A stretch of 11,743 bases of DNA from UBA7236 sp036734545. GTDB taxonomy: Bacteria > Bacteroidota > Bacteroidia > Chitinophagales > BACL12. Under the pieces are notes generated by a model that was not told the origin of the DNA, searched no databases, and saw only the letters and a list, made by a program, of their open reading frames with translations. Of this stretch, positions 1 to 6,780 are shown in pieces. The DNA is taken from the NCBI GenBank assembly GCA_036734545.1, contig DAIMYJ010000091.1:1-11743 (forward strand), given 5' to 3'. Every line of letters begins with the position of its first letter. Position 1 is the first letter of the stretch. The position numbers and the translations under genes were made by a program.

Positions 1-1124
1 TGCTCAATATCTGCGATCAGCACATCCGCTTCTTCCAGACCGGCGTAAAAGCGTACGAAGCCTGCGGGATGCTCGCTGTTTTCTTTGATACAAGCGGGCA
101 CGACCAGGGATTCATAGCCACCCCAGCTCACCGCCATCAGGAATCGCTGCAGGTGATCACAAAATGCTTCGGTCTCCTGTGTGCTGTTCGTCTTCAGCAC
201 CATAGAAAATAATCCGTTGCCCCGCTGCATTTGTTTCTTCGCTAATGCATACTGCGGATGCGAAGGATGATACGGATACAATATGCGCTCGATCTTCGGA
301 TGCTGCTCAAAATGTGCAATGATGCGTTCTGCATTGGCTGCACTTTTCTCCAGTCGCAAAGGCAGCGTGCGCAATCCGCGCAACAACAACCACGCATCAT
401 GCGGCGAAGGCACAGCGCCGAAGGCCATGAAAATATTGCTGAACATCGATGCCATCTCACCACGCGGCCCACACACCGCTCCGGCCACCACATCACTATG
501 GCCTGCCAGATATTTGGTGGCCGTGTGGATCACAAAGTCGACACCCATCGCATGCGGATGCTGATACATCCCGGCCGCATAACTATTGTCAATAGCCGTA
601 TAAATACCCCGCGCACGCGCAATGGCGCTGATGGCTGCGAGATCCTGCAATTCGAATAAAAAGGTATTCGGACTCTCCAGATAGATGAGTCGCGTTTGCG
701 GTGTTATCGCCTGTTCTACCAACGCCGTGTCCCTGCCATCCACAAAAGTGCAGGTAACACCATAGCGCGGAAATATCTCGGTCAGCAAAAAATGTGTCCA
801 GCTATACGGACTCCGCACACATACCACGTGATCACCGGATCGCAGGGTGTGCAGCAATACAGCCGAAATGGCCGCCACCCCGCTGCCGAACACCAGGCAA
901 TCGTCAGTCCCCTCCAACGCGGCGATCTTTTTCCGTACGATCTCTACCGTCGGATTATTGCCGCGTGTATACAGGTGACTATCCTGCTCTGCCCGCATGG
1001 CATTCCGGAAATCTGCCACGGTGCGGAAGGCAAAGTTGCTGGTTTGCATGATGGGAGGCGTCACCGCATTGAAATAATCATCGCGGTCTTCACCCAGGAT
1101 GTTCAATATGTAACTGAGGTCCAT
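1..1124 (-). CDS. Cys/Met metabolism PLP-dependent enzyme (trans-sulfuration family), 3' end cut by window
   Basis: This is a cytoplasmic PLP enzyme of the cystathionine gamma-synthase / beta-lyase / methionine gamma-lyase fold, acting on sulfur amino acids. It runs off the left edge after 374 residues, probably only a few residues short of its natural end. Seen in the translation: LYTRGNNPT (residues 51-59, the YSRxxNPT phosphate-binding loop), GSGVAAIS (80-87), Asp179 in AIDNSY, the PLP lysine Lys204 in HTATKYLAGHSD, and SWGGYESL near the C-terminus. The catalytic-Tyr segment reads SPYSWT (105-110) instead of the common YGGT, which I recall as typical of a Bacteroidota subgroup of unproven substrate. 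The ATG at 1122-1124 is the first start after an in-frame TAG. There is no clear Shine-Dalgarno sequence. Family is firm; lyase versus synthase activity cannot be told. Confidence 0.9.
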   Translation of the reverse strand, partial: MDLSYILNILGEDRDDYFNAVTPPIMQTSNFAFRTVADFRNAMRAEQDSHLYTRGNNPTVEIVRKKIAALEGTDDCLVFGSGVAAISAVLLHTLRSGDHVVCVRSPYSWTHFLLTEIFPRYGVTCTFVDGRDTALVEQAITPQTRLIYLESPNTFLFELQDLAAISAIARARGIYTAIDNSYAAGMYQHPHAMGVDFVIHTATKYLAGHSDVVAGAVCGPRGEMASMFSNIFMAFGAVPSPHDAWLLLRGLRTLPLRLEKSAANAERIIAHFEQHPKIERILYPYHPSHPQYALAKKQMQRGNGLFSMVLKTNSTQETEAFCDHLQRFLMAVSWGGYESLVVPACIKENSEHPAGFVRFYAGLEEADVLIADIE

Positions 1125-1134
1125 GAGGTAAAGG

Positions 1135-1166
1135 TAATGTGGTAATTTGCTAATGTGCTAATCTGC
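1135..1166. repeat. Tandem octamer array, four copies of TAATNTGC
   Basis: Four consecutive 8-bp units read TAATGTGG, TAATTTGC, TAATGTGC and TAATCTGC. The fifth base varies and the last base differs once. The array ends 11 bp upstream of the start codon of the PLP enzyme, so it lies in that gene's 5' untranslated region or promoter. Similar short tandem words occur, as I remember it, in other Bacteroidota intergenic regions. It could be a slippage product or a binding-site array. Confidence 0.7.
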
Positions 1167-1169
1167 TCA

Positions 1170-1185
1170 TCCCGAGAGCTCGGGA
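1170..1185. repeat. Short perfect palindrome TCCCGAG-AG-CTCGGGA
   Basis: Seven-base arms TCCCGAG and CTCGGGA flank the two bases AG. The element sits immediately beyond the octamer array, about 46-61 bp upstream of the PLP enzyme start. It may be a dispersed palindromic repeat of the kind found between Bacteroidota genes, or an operator. There is no T-run next to it, so it is not a typical terminator. Confidence 0.6.
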
Positions 1186-1325
1186 CGCGGCGAATGCAAA
1201 GGTCGCACACCTGAGACCTGCAGATCTGATGATCATGAGAAAGAATGAGAGATGAGGAATGAAGGGTTAGTCGTCATGTTAACAGGGTCAGCTCCAAATT
1301 AGCTACAACCACTGCATTCATCCCA

Positions 1326-1361
1326 CTACTCACTACCCACTACTCACCACTCACCGCTCAC
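1326..1361. repeat. Degenerate CTCAC/CTACT low-complexity repeat
   Basis: The stretch consists of repeated words such as CTACTCAC, CTACCCAC, TACTCACC and ACTCACCG and contains almost no G. On the minus strand it reads as repeated GTGAG/GTAGT words. It abuts the terminator, on the far side of it from the DUF2892 gene. It looks like slippage-derived sequence with no coding meaning. Confidence 0.5.
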
Positions 1362-1397
1362 AAAAAAAATAACCCGCCGAGCGGCGGGCTATTTTTT
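1362..1397 (-). terminator. Strong, probably bidirectional intrinsic terminator
   Basis: The arms CCCGCC (1373-1378) and GGCGGG (1383-1388) enclose GAGC. The stem can extend through an A-rich left flank and T-rich right flank, AAAAAATA against TATTTTTT, after one A/C mismatch. In the minus direction the hairpin is followed by TTATTTTTTTT, so it fits the end of the DUF2892 (and possibly meaB) transcript. The plus direction also gives an ATTTTTT tail. Confidence 0.85.
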
Positions 1398-1471
1398 CAG
1401 GCATACTCAAAGAAAAGACAACCGTATGGCACGATTGATCGTGTCAAGCGTCGTTTTAACAGAACGATGGA

Positions 1472-1672
1472 TTACGACGCAGAAACTTTATTACCCTTCA
1501 TCATGGCTTTGACCGGGCACCAGCCGAGCACGGCGGTGAGGAAAATACCCATGACTAGAGGGATCAGCCAATATACCTGCAGCACGCCGACAACTATGCC
1601 AACGATAAGCAGCAGGGCATATCGAACAATAATTTCATCCATTTTGAGGTTCGGATTGAAGTCCATATACAT
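1472..1672 (-). CDS. DUF2892 (YgaP-like) small inner-membrane protein
   Basis: This is a 66-residue protein with two hydrophobic segments (about residues 15-33 and 35-52) followed by GWCPVKAMMKG. That matches the DUF2892 pattern of a helical hairpin ending in T-A-x-x-G-x-CP, here TAVLGWCP at 46-53. In YgaP this element anchors a rhodanese domain, but here it stands alone and its role is unknown. The start is the ATG at 1670-1672; a second ATG two codons in (1664-1666) is equally possible. The gene lies 101 bp downstream of meaB on the same strand and ends before a strong terminator, so the two could share a transcript. No Shine-Dalgarno sequence is visible. Confidence 0.8.
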   Translation of the reverse strand: MYMDFNPNLKMDEIIVRYALLLIVGIVVGVLQVYWLIPLVMGIFLTAVLGWCPVKAMMKGNKVSAS

Positions 1673-1773
1673 TGTGATTTATGATCGTAAAGATCACGCG
1701 ACCGAAAACTCAAATGAATGACTTCGGTCAGGCGAACCGGTGATTTTCGTCAGCCGGCGACGGGTAACTTTTT

Positions 1774-2766
1774 TCAGGAAGGGAGCAGTTCTGTAAGCAG
1801 ACGGCGCACGGCAGCCGGCGGCAGCAGCTCACCGGAGCGGATGCCGGCCTCGAAGCGGGTGAACATTTCGGCATAGGCCGGATGGGTGCGCACATACCGC
1901 AGGAGGGCGGCGTTGAGTTCTTCGGTAAACCATTTGGCGTGCTGTGCGGTGCGGTTCTCGCGGAGGTAGCCTGTATCCTCCATAGCAGCAAAATAGTGCT
2001 CTACCAATGCCCAGGTGGTATCCATGCCCATAGCCTCGAGTGCCGAAATGGCCTGCACCCGCGTTGTCCAGCCCGAGGCCTTGGGTTGGAACAGGTGCAC
2101 GGCTCGCTCCACCTCCGCTTTCGCCAGGCGGGCACGCTCCATATTGGAACCGTCGGCCTTGTTGATCAGGATCACATCCGCCATTTCCATGATGCCGCGC
2201 TTGATGCCCTGTAGCTCATCACCGGCACCGGGTATCAATAACAAAATGAAAAGGTCGGTGATATCGTAGACTGCCGTTTCGCTTTGTCCCACCCCCACCG
2301 TTTCTACCAAAATGGTGTCAAAACCGGCCGCTTCGAGCAACACGATGGTCTCGCGGGTGGCCGCAGCTACACCGCCGGTATGTTCACCGGAAGCGGTGGG
2401 CCTGATGAATACCGAAGATTCGCGCGACAACTGCTGCATCCGCGTTTTATCTCCGAGGATGCTGCCACGGGTCACTCGCGAACTGGGATCTACGGCCAGC
2501 ACGGCGAGCTGACGGCCTTGTCCTATCAAATAGGTGCCGAAAGCTTCAATGAAGGTACTCTTGCCCGCCCCCGGCGAACCGGTGATGCCGATGCGGAAAC
2601 TATTTCCCGCATAGGGCAGGCATGCTTCGAGCAGGGCAATGGCCTTCTCGCGATGCTCAGGCATCGCACTTTCCACGAGCGTAATGGCGCGCGACAGCAC
2701 TACACGATCACCTGCACGCAAGGCGCTCAGGATCTCCGGAATGGTAAGTTGTTCGAAGGCAGACAT
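1774..2766 (-). CDS. meaB: Methylmalonyl-CoA mutase-associated GTPase MeaB
   Basis: MeaB is a G3E-family GTPase chaperone that gates adenosylcobalamin delivery to methylmalonyl-CoA mutase and protects it from inactivation. At 330 residues it has the family length. Visible motifs are the P-loop GSPGAGKS (63-70), the VDPSSRVTRGSILGDKTRM block (about 92-110), the switch segment VETVGVGQSE (154-163), GGDELQGIK-like GAGDELQGIK (180-189) and the base-specificity motif NKAD (202-205). The switch-region segment reads RPTASGEHTGG where family members more often have RPxPSxGxLGG. The ATG at 2764-2766 gives the normal family N-terminus (LRAGDRVVLSRAITLVES). No mutase gene is in view, so the partner must be elsewhere. 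The gene follows a barrel-protein gene and a terminator-like hairpin on the same strand. Confidence 0.95.
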   Translation of the reverse strand: MSAFEQLTIPEILSALRAGDRVVLSRAITLVESAMPEHREKAIALLEACLPYAGNSFRIGITGSPGAGKSTFIEAFGTYLIGQGRQLAVLAVDPSSRVTRGSILGDKTRMQQLSRESSVFIRPTASGEHTGGVAAATRETIVLLEAAGFDTILVETVGVGQSETAVYDITDLFILLLIPGAGDELQGIKRGIMEMADVILINKADGSNMERARLAKAEVERAVHLFQPKASGWTTRVQAISALEAMGMDTTWALVEHYFAAMEDTGYLRENRTAQHAKWFTEELNAALLRYVRTHPAYAEMFTRFEAGIRSGELLPPAAVRRLLTELLPS

Positions 2767-2778
2767 ATGCGCAGGGCT

Positions 2779-2819
2779 AAAAATACAGAACCCTTCGCAG
2801 GTTATGCGAAGGGTTCTGT
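2779..2819 (-). terminator. Perfect 15-bp hairpin with T-run between the barrel gene and meaB
   Basis: The arms 2785-2799 (ACAGAACCCTTCGCA) and 2805-2819 are perfectly complementary with a 5-nt loop (2800-2804). Read on the minus strand, the hairpin is followed by ATTTTTAG, which makes a textbook intrinsic terminator for the barrel-protein gene ending at 2839. It ends about 18 bp before the meaB ATG, so meaB has either a promoter inside or next to the hairpin, or expression by read-through. Confidence 0.9.
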
Positions 2820-2838
2820 TGAATATCGTGTGGTGATA

Positions 2839-3567
2839 TCAGAAGGGATTAAAGGAAACACCCACGGTAAGCGGATTGCCGGTGGGGCCTTTGCCTTCTT
2901 CGAATATCGTAGCCAGCCCGTAATAAGCCTGGATGTTAATTTTTCCATAACCCAGGCGGAGGGTTGGACCATATTGCAGGTTGTTCATATTGCGTATACG
3001 GTATTGCTTGTATTTGATCTCCTCGGATGAACCGGTGAGATAATCATCGCCCACAAATTTCGTATGGTTCGATAATACATAGCCGCCCTTGAAACCAATA
3101 GCTACCTTGAACCGGTTACCATTCTTTTCATCGGTGCGGAAACGGAATTCCAGCGGCACCTCTACATAGTTGATCACAAACTTGTTCTTGTTATAGGAAA
3201 TAGTATCCGCATCCGTGATCGGGTCCGGTATGGTGGACGTGGAATCATACGTGAACAACACGTTGTTATAATAATTTGACCAGGAGAAACCGGCGCCTAC
3301 AGCAAAGCTGAAATTATCGCTGCCCAGCGGAATGTCATACATGGAATGAATACCGATACCGCTGGAGAGGCCTTTGATCTTCATGGAATCCGGTGCGCCC
3401 AGCCAGCCATCCCAATGGAAGCTCAGCAGGAAACGATCGCGGGAGGGATCCTCTGATTCAAAATCCGAATTGGGAATATTCAATTCAGGATTGTAAGTGG
3501 AATCTGTTTGTGCGAAGGCCGGAACGATCGCGAAAATCATGAGCAGGGATATCAGCCATTTTTGCAT
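2839..3567 (-). CDS. PorT-like outer-membrane beta-barrel protein
   Basis: This 242-residue protein starts with a clear Sec signal peptide (MQKW then a hydrophobic core, likely cleaved after AFA at residue 19 before QTDS). The mature part alternates polar and hydrophobic strands rich in Gly and aromatic residues (GIHSMYDIP, FAVGAGFSWSNYY, GFKGGYVLSN, GPTLRLGYG) and ends VGVSFNPF with a C-terminal Phe. This fits the small outer-membrane barrels of the PorT / OMP_b-brl_2 group in Bacteroidota. Members range from secretion-linked to unknown roles, and no function is assigned here. A candidate -7 box TAATTTTG lies 30 bp upstream of the ATG. The gene is divergent from the four-helix membrane protein gene and followed by the hairpin at 2785-2819. 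Confidence 0.75.
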   Translation of the reverse strand: MQKWLISLLMIFAIVPAFAQTDSTYNPELNIPNSDFESEDPSRDRFLLSFHWDGWLGAPDSMKIKGLSSGIGIHSMYDIPLGSDNFSFAVGAGFSWSNYYNNVLFTYDSTSTIPDPITDADTISYNKNKFVINYVEVPLEFRFRTDEKNGNRFKVAIGFKGGYVLSNHTKFVGDDYLTGSSEEIKYKQYRIRNMNNLQYGPTLRLGYGKINIQAYYGLATIFEEGKGPTGNPLTVGVSFNPF

Positions 3568-3597
3568 ACTGGATGTTTTTGCTTGTCTTTAGAGCGT

Positions 3598-3605
3598 CAA
3601 AATTA
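3598..3605 (-). promoter_or_regulatory. Candidate Bacteroidota -7 box TAATTTTG
   Basis: The sequence fits TAnnTTTG on the minus strand and ends 30 bp before the barrel-protein ATG. No convincing TTG/TTTG -33 box is present at the expected distance, so this rests on one element and its position. Confidence 0.4.
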
Positions 3606-3712
3606 GAACATTATCGGTTATTCGCCGGTCGCTGCGGCACGGTAAACCGCTAATAACGCGGTAATTTCCGTTTTATTGGACGCTCATGCCAGTCAGGAAG
3701 GCATTTAACCTG

Positions 3713-3720
3713 TATTTTTG
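3713..3720 (+). promoter_or_regulatory. Candidate Bacteroidota -7 box TATTTTTG
   Basis: The sequence matches TAnnTTTG and ends 49 bp before the ATG of the four-helix membrane protein, which begins a three-gene plus-strand cluster. A -33 box is not evident. Confidence 0.4.
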
Positions 3721-3769
3721 ACGTCTGTTCAGCCATCCGCGCCAGACATTCACCACACAACCGCAGCAC

Positions 3770-4165
3770 ATGAAAAAAACCATCGCGCCCATCCTGCTGG
3801 CCACGGTCTGGATCAGCCTCTCTGAATTTGTCAGGAACCAATTCATTTTGCAGGACAACTGGTCAAGCCACTATGCCGACATGGGCCTCACCTTCCCATC
3901 AGCACCTGCGAACGGGGCTGTATGGGGAATATGGAGTCTGCTGTATGCCTGCGTGACCTTTTTTATCGCCAGGCATTATTCGTTAATGGCCACGATCTTC
4001 TTATCCTGGCTGATCGGTTTTGGCATGATGTGGCTGGTGCTGGGCAACCTGTTGGTACTCCCCTATTCCATTCTGCCCATTGCCATTCCGCTGAGTATAC
4101 TCGAAGCCGCCGTTGCCGCATGGATCATTAAAACCTGGAAGAAAAGAACGGAACCGCAATTTTAA
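3770..4165 (+). CDS. Conserved hypothetical four-helix membrane protein
   Basis: This 131-residue protein has four predicted membrane segments at about 5-20, 50-68, 72-95 and 98-121, and a basic tail (KTWKKR). The segments after the first helix carry a recognisable pattern: WISLSEFVRNQF, LTFPSAPANGAVWGIWS, LGNLLVLPYSILPIAIPLSILE. I recall similar uncharacterised proteins in Bacteroidota, but know no function or named domain. The ATG at 3770 begins MKKTIAP, a normal membrane-protein N-terminus, and there is no strong Shine-Dalgarno sequence. The next gene follows after 13 bp, so the two are probably co-transcribed. Confidence 0.8.
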   Translation: MKKTIAPILLATVWISLSEFVRNQFILQDNWSSHYADMGLTFPSAPANGAVWGIWSLLYACVTFFIARHYSLMATIFLSWLIGFGMMWLVLGNLLVLPYSILPIAIPLSILEAAVAAWIIKTWKKRTEPQF

Positions 4166-4178
4166 AAGTTGAACGACT

Positions 4179-4871
4179 ATGCATACACTGCTAAAATATA
4201 CCCTGCTCACGGCCCTGCTCTTCACCAGATGTTTGCAACGCGCTGCAGCACAGGAAGCGGAAACCGGGAACTGGTTCATTTATGTGGGCAATCAGTCATT
4301 CGAAAAACGCTGGAACTGGTGGAACGAGGTGCAATATCGGAATTATAACTTCGCCGGCGATCTTCAGCAAATGCTGCTGCGCACCGGTATCGGCTATAAC
4401 CTCAGTGAGAACAATAATAACCTGCTGGTGGGTTATGCGTATATCTACGGCAGACAATACATCACGGATGATTCGGTGAGCACATCAGAAGAACATCGAC
4501 TGTTTCAGCAGTTCATCACGCGTCAACAATTCGGACGCTTTTACCTGCAACACCGTTACCGACTGGAGGAGCGCAATATTCAGGATGACCCCACACTGCG
4601 CTTTCGATACCTGCTCGGCATCAACATCCCGCTCAACAAAAAAACGATGGCGCCGGGTGCAGTATATGGTTCTGTTTACAATGAGATATTCCTGAATACG
4701 GATGCGCCGAATTTCGACCGCAACCGACTGTACGGCGCTGTAGGTTATGTATTCACACCGTATGTGCGAGCAGAGGTCGGGTTCATGTCGCAGATGCTCA
4801 GCACAAGCCATCGCAATCAGTTTCAGATCGCTGTATTTAATAATATTCCATTCAGGCAACCGCAGGATTAA
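4179..4871 (+). CDS. DUF2490 family outer-membrane protein
   Basis: This 230-residue protein has an N-terminal signal peptide, probably cleaved near RAAAQ-EAE (residues 21-26). The signal's hydrophobic stretch is broken by Arg17 and Arg20, which is slightly unusual. The mature part opens GNWFIYVGNQSFEKRWNWWNEVQ and continues as amphipathic strands (QMLLRTGIGYN, LLVGYAYIYG, FYLQHRYRLEER, FRYLLGINIPL, RLYGAVGYVF, VRAEVGFMSQ). The W-rich start, the QHRYRLEER segment and the strand ladder fit DUF2490 (PF10677), a predicted outer-membrane barrel of unknown function common in Bacteroidota. It lies 13 bp after the four-helix protein gene and 30 bp before the GNAT gene. Confidence 0.8.
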   Translation: MHTLLKYTLLTALLFTRCLQRAAAQEAETGNWFIYVGNQSFEKRWNWWNEVQYRNYNFAGDLQQMLLRTGIGYNLSENNNNLLVGYAYIYGRQYITDDSVSTSEEHRLFQQFITRQQFGRFYLQHRYRLEERNIQDDPTLRFRYLLGINIPLNKKTMAPGAVYGSVYNEIFLNTDAPNFDRNRLYGAVGYVFTPYVRAEVGFMSQMLSTSHRNQFQIAVFNNIPFRQPQD

Positions 4872-4901
4872 TCACCGGGTGCCACACAGTTAGGAAATCG
4901 C

Positions 4902-5390
4902 ATGCTACTCCGACAAGTCACACCGCAAGACAATGCCGCGCTCGCGCACATGATACGCAGCGTTTTCGATGAGCACGGCGCACCGCATGCGGGAACGGTG
5001 TATTCCGATCCGACTACGGATGATCTGTATGGCTTATTCAGACAAGAGGGTTCCGTATTATGGGTGGCGCAGGACGATGCCGGGCACCTGGGCTGTTGCG
5101 GCATCTATCCTACTGCGGGACTTCCCGAAGGCCATGTGGAGCTGGTGAAATTCTACATCCCGGCAACGATGCGCGGTAAAGGGATCGGTAAAATGCTGAT
5201 GGAAGCCGCATTGCGATCTGCCGAAGCGATGGGCTATACACATATCTATATCGAAAGCCATCCCGCCTTCGCAAAGGCGGTGCAGATCTATGAGCGATAC
5301 GGCTTCATCCATCTCACTACCCCGCTGGGCAACAGCGGTCATGGCGGCTGCAATATCTGGATGCTGAAAGCACTCAGCGCAGAGGCCTGA
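4902..5390 (+). CDS. GNAT family N-acetyltransferase
   Basis: This 162-residue cytoplasmic protein has the GNAT fold. The strand VELVKFYI (79-86) leads into the acetyl-CoA pyrophosphate loop RGKGIG (91-96, R/QxxGxG/A), then helix KMLMEAALRSAEAMG, strand HIYIES and the motif-B segment YERYGF (130-135). This is the complete single-domain length. The acyl acceptor cannot be told from sequence. The ATG at 4902 is preceded by TAGGAAATCGC, which offers a weak AGGA-like ribosome site. The gene is last of three closely spaced plus-strand genes. Its final 17 bp overlap, tail to tail, the end of the tyrosine phenol-lyase gene, leaving no room for a terminator between them. Confidence 0.92.
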   Translation: MLLRQVTPQDNAALAHMIRSVFDEHGAPHAGTVYSDPTTDDLYGLFRQEGSVLWVAQDDAGHLGCCGIYPTAGLPEGHVELVKFYIPATMRGKGIGKMLMEAALRSAEAMGYTHIYIESHPAFAKAVQIYERYGFIHLTTPLGNSGHGGCNIWMLKALSAEA

Positions 5391-6759
5391 ATTTCGCCTG
5401 GAAGAAACGCAGGTATTTAGGTTCGTAGATCATTTCCAGTCCGCGTATTTTATTCCTCCGTGCAAACACACGTGCGGTAGATTCAGCGATCACATCCATA
5501 TGCGCCTGTGTATATACGCGACGCGGGATGGTGAAACGGACGAGTTCCAGTTTCGGAAAATAATGTTCACCGTTCGGCTTCCTGCCGGCCGACACCACAC
5601 CTCTTTCCATCGTGCGCACACCGGAGTCGAGATACACCTCTGCAGCCAGTGTTTGTGCGGGGAATTGATCCTGAGCAATGTGCGGGAGAAACTTCTTCGC
5701 ATCCACAAATATCCCATGACCGCCGATCGGCTGCACAATGGGAATGCCGAATTGCATCATCTTTTCACCCAGATATACCACCTGCCCCACACGTGCATGA
5801 ATATGGTTGTCGTCCACACTTTCCTTTATCCCGATCGCCATCGCCTCCATATCGCGGCCGGCGAGACCACCATACGTGTGCAGTCCTTCATATACCACCA
5901 CGAGGTTGCGTGCTTCTTCGAACACATCCCAGTCGTTCAATGCCAGAAATCCCCCGATATTCACCAGCGCATCTTTTTTGGCACTCATGGTTGCGCCATC
6001 GGTGAGGCTGCATATTTTTTTCACGATGTCGCGCACGGGCGTGTTGTGATATCCTTTCTCCCGTTGTTGAATAAAATGCGCATTCTCCGCCACTCGTGTC
6101 ATATCATGGATGATGCGGATGCCATGTTTATGTGTGAGCGCGCGCAACTCCTTTAAATTCTGCAGACTGATGGGTTGCCCGCCCGCCATGTTCACACTGG
6201 TGGCAATGCTCACATAGGGTATTTTTTTCGCACCGTATTTATCGATGAGGCGTTCGAGTTTGTTGAGGTCTACATTCCCTTTGAAGGGATGCAGGTTTTC
6301 CGGATCATGGGCCTCATCGATGATGATATCTTCAAACTTTCCGCCGGCCAGTTCCTGATGCAGGCGCGTTGTAGTGAAATACATGTTACCGGGAATGATA
6401 TCGCCTTTTTTGATCAGGAGCTTGGACAGCAGGTGTTCTGCTCCCCGACCCTGATGCGTTGGGACCAGATACTTGTATCCATATACATCCCGCACCGTTT
6501 CTTCGAGGTGATAGAAATTGCGGCTGCCGGCATATGCCTCATCGCCCAGCATCATACCCGCCCACTGTTGATCACTCATGGCAGCCGTACCACTATCGGT
6601 AAGCAGGTCGATATATACATCCGCACTCTTCAATAAAAAGGTGTTATATCCTGCCTGCACCAGTGCTTTTTTGCGCTGTGCCGGCGTGGTCATGCGGAGC
6701 AGTTCCACCATTTTGATCTTGTATGGTTCTGCCCAGCTGCGTTTCTGTTCGGCTTTCAT
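5374..6759 (-). CDS. tpl: Tyrosine phenol-lyase (tryptophanase-family beta-eliminating lyase)
   Basis: This 461-residue cytoplasmic PLP enzyme should split L-tyrosine into phenol, pyruvate and ammonia. The family is unmistakable: FIDLLTDSG-like YIDLLTDSGT (49-58), GDEAYAGSRNFY (72-83), PTHQGRGAE (100-108), Asp219 and Arg222, and the PLP lysine Lys262 in MSAKKDALV. Compared from memory with Citrobacter freundii tyrosine phenol-lyase, the deciding residues are present: Tyr76 (Tyr71), Thr129 in NMYFTTTR (Thr124; tryptophanase has Asp), Arg386 in MERG (Arg381), Arg408 (Arg404), and Phe452-Phe453 (Phe448-449; tryptophanase has His-Phe). It could still be labelled tryptophanase in databases. The ATG at 6757-6759 gives the usual N-terminus. 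A TACTTTTG box and a 15-bp palindrome lie just upstream. Confidence 0.88.
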   Translation of the reverse strand: MKAEQKRSWAEPYKIKMVELLRMTTPAQRKKALVQAGYNTFLLKSADVYIDLLTDSGTAAMSDQQWAGMMLGDEAYAGSRNFYHLEETVRDVYGYKYLVPTHQGRGAEHLLSKLLIKKGDIIPGNMYFTTTRLHQELAGGKFEDIIIDEAHDPENLHPFKGNVDLNKLERLIDKYGAKKIPYVSIATSVNMAGGQPISLQNLKELRALTHKHGIRIIHDMTRVAENAHFIQQREKGYHNTPVRDIVKKICSLTDGATMSAKKDALVNIGGFLALNDWDVFEEARNLVVVYEGLHTYGGLAGRDMEAMAIGIKESVDDNHIHARVGQVVYLGEKMMQFGIPIVQPIGGHGIFVDAKKFLPHIAQDQFPAQTLAAEVYLDSGVRTMERGVVSAGRKPNGEHYFPKLELVRFTIPRRVYTQAHMDVIAESTARVFARRNKIRGLEMIYEPKYLRFFQAKFRPLR

Positions 6760-6764
6760 GCGAT

Positions 6765-6772
6765 CAAAAGTA
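6765..6772 (-). promoter_or_regulatory. Candidate -7 box TACTTTTG before the lyase gene
   Basis: This matches TAnnTTTG on the minus strand but ends only 5 bp before the ATG, so transcription from it would give an almost leaderless mRNA. No clear -33 box is seen; the palindrome at 6781-6795 lies where it would be expected. Could be a chance match. Confidence 0.3.
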
Positions 6773-6780
6773 GGGGCAAC

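Larger units (their letters stand above)
1125..1471. other. Repeat-rich intergenic region without a gene
   Basis: These 347 bp between the PLP enzyme and the DUF2892 gene hold no convincing coding sequence. From left to right I see an 8-bp tandem array, a 16-bp palindrome, a purine-rich stretch with repeated ATGAG/ATGAA words (1235-1266), a pyrimidine-rich CTCAC/CTACT stretch (about 1326-1361), and a strong intrinsic terminator (1362-1397). The remaining 75 bp up to the DUF2892 stop codon show nothing recognisable. Confidence 0.75.

Noticed and set aside
1135..1361. CRISPR array
   Set aside because: The units are 8 bp or less and contiguous, without spacers, and no cas gene is nearby.
2284..3030. 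Plus-strand open frame of 248 codons across meaB and the barrel gene
   Set aside because: It lies antisense to two well-supported genes, spans their intergenic terminator and its translation shows no domain or protein-like pattern.
3646..3662. Small inverted repeat ACCGC...GCGGT in the divergent promoter region
   Set aside because: The arms are only 5 bp with a 7-nt loop and there is no T-run; it is expected by chance in this base composition.
5500..6156. Plus-strand open frame of 218 codons inside the lyase gene
   Set aside because: It is antisense to a highly conserved PLP enzyme and is rich in His/Arg/Cys without any recognisable motif.
5374..6759. Tryptophanase (tnaA)
   Set aside because: The discriminating positions (Thr129, Arg386, Phe452) match tyrosine phenol-lyase, whereas tryptophanase has Asp, Ile and His there. 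The label remains possible in databases.
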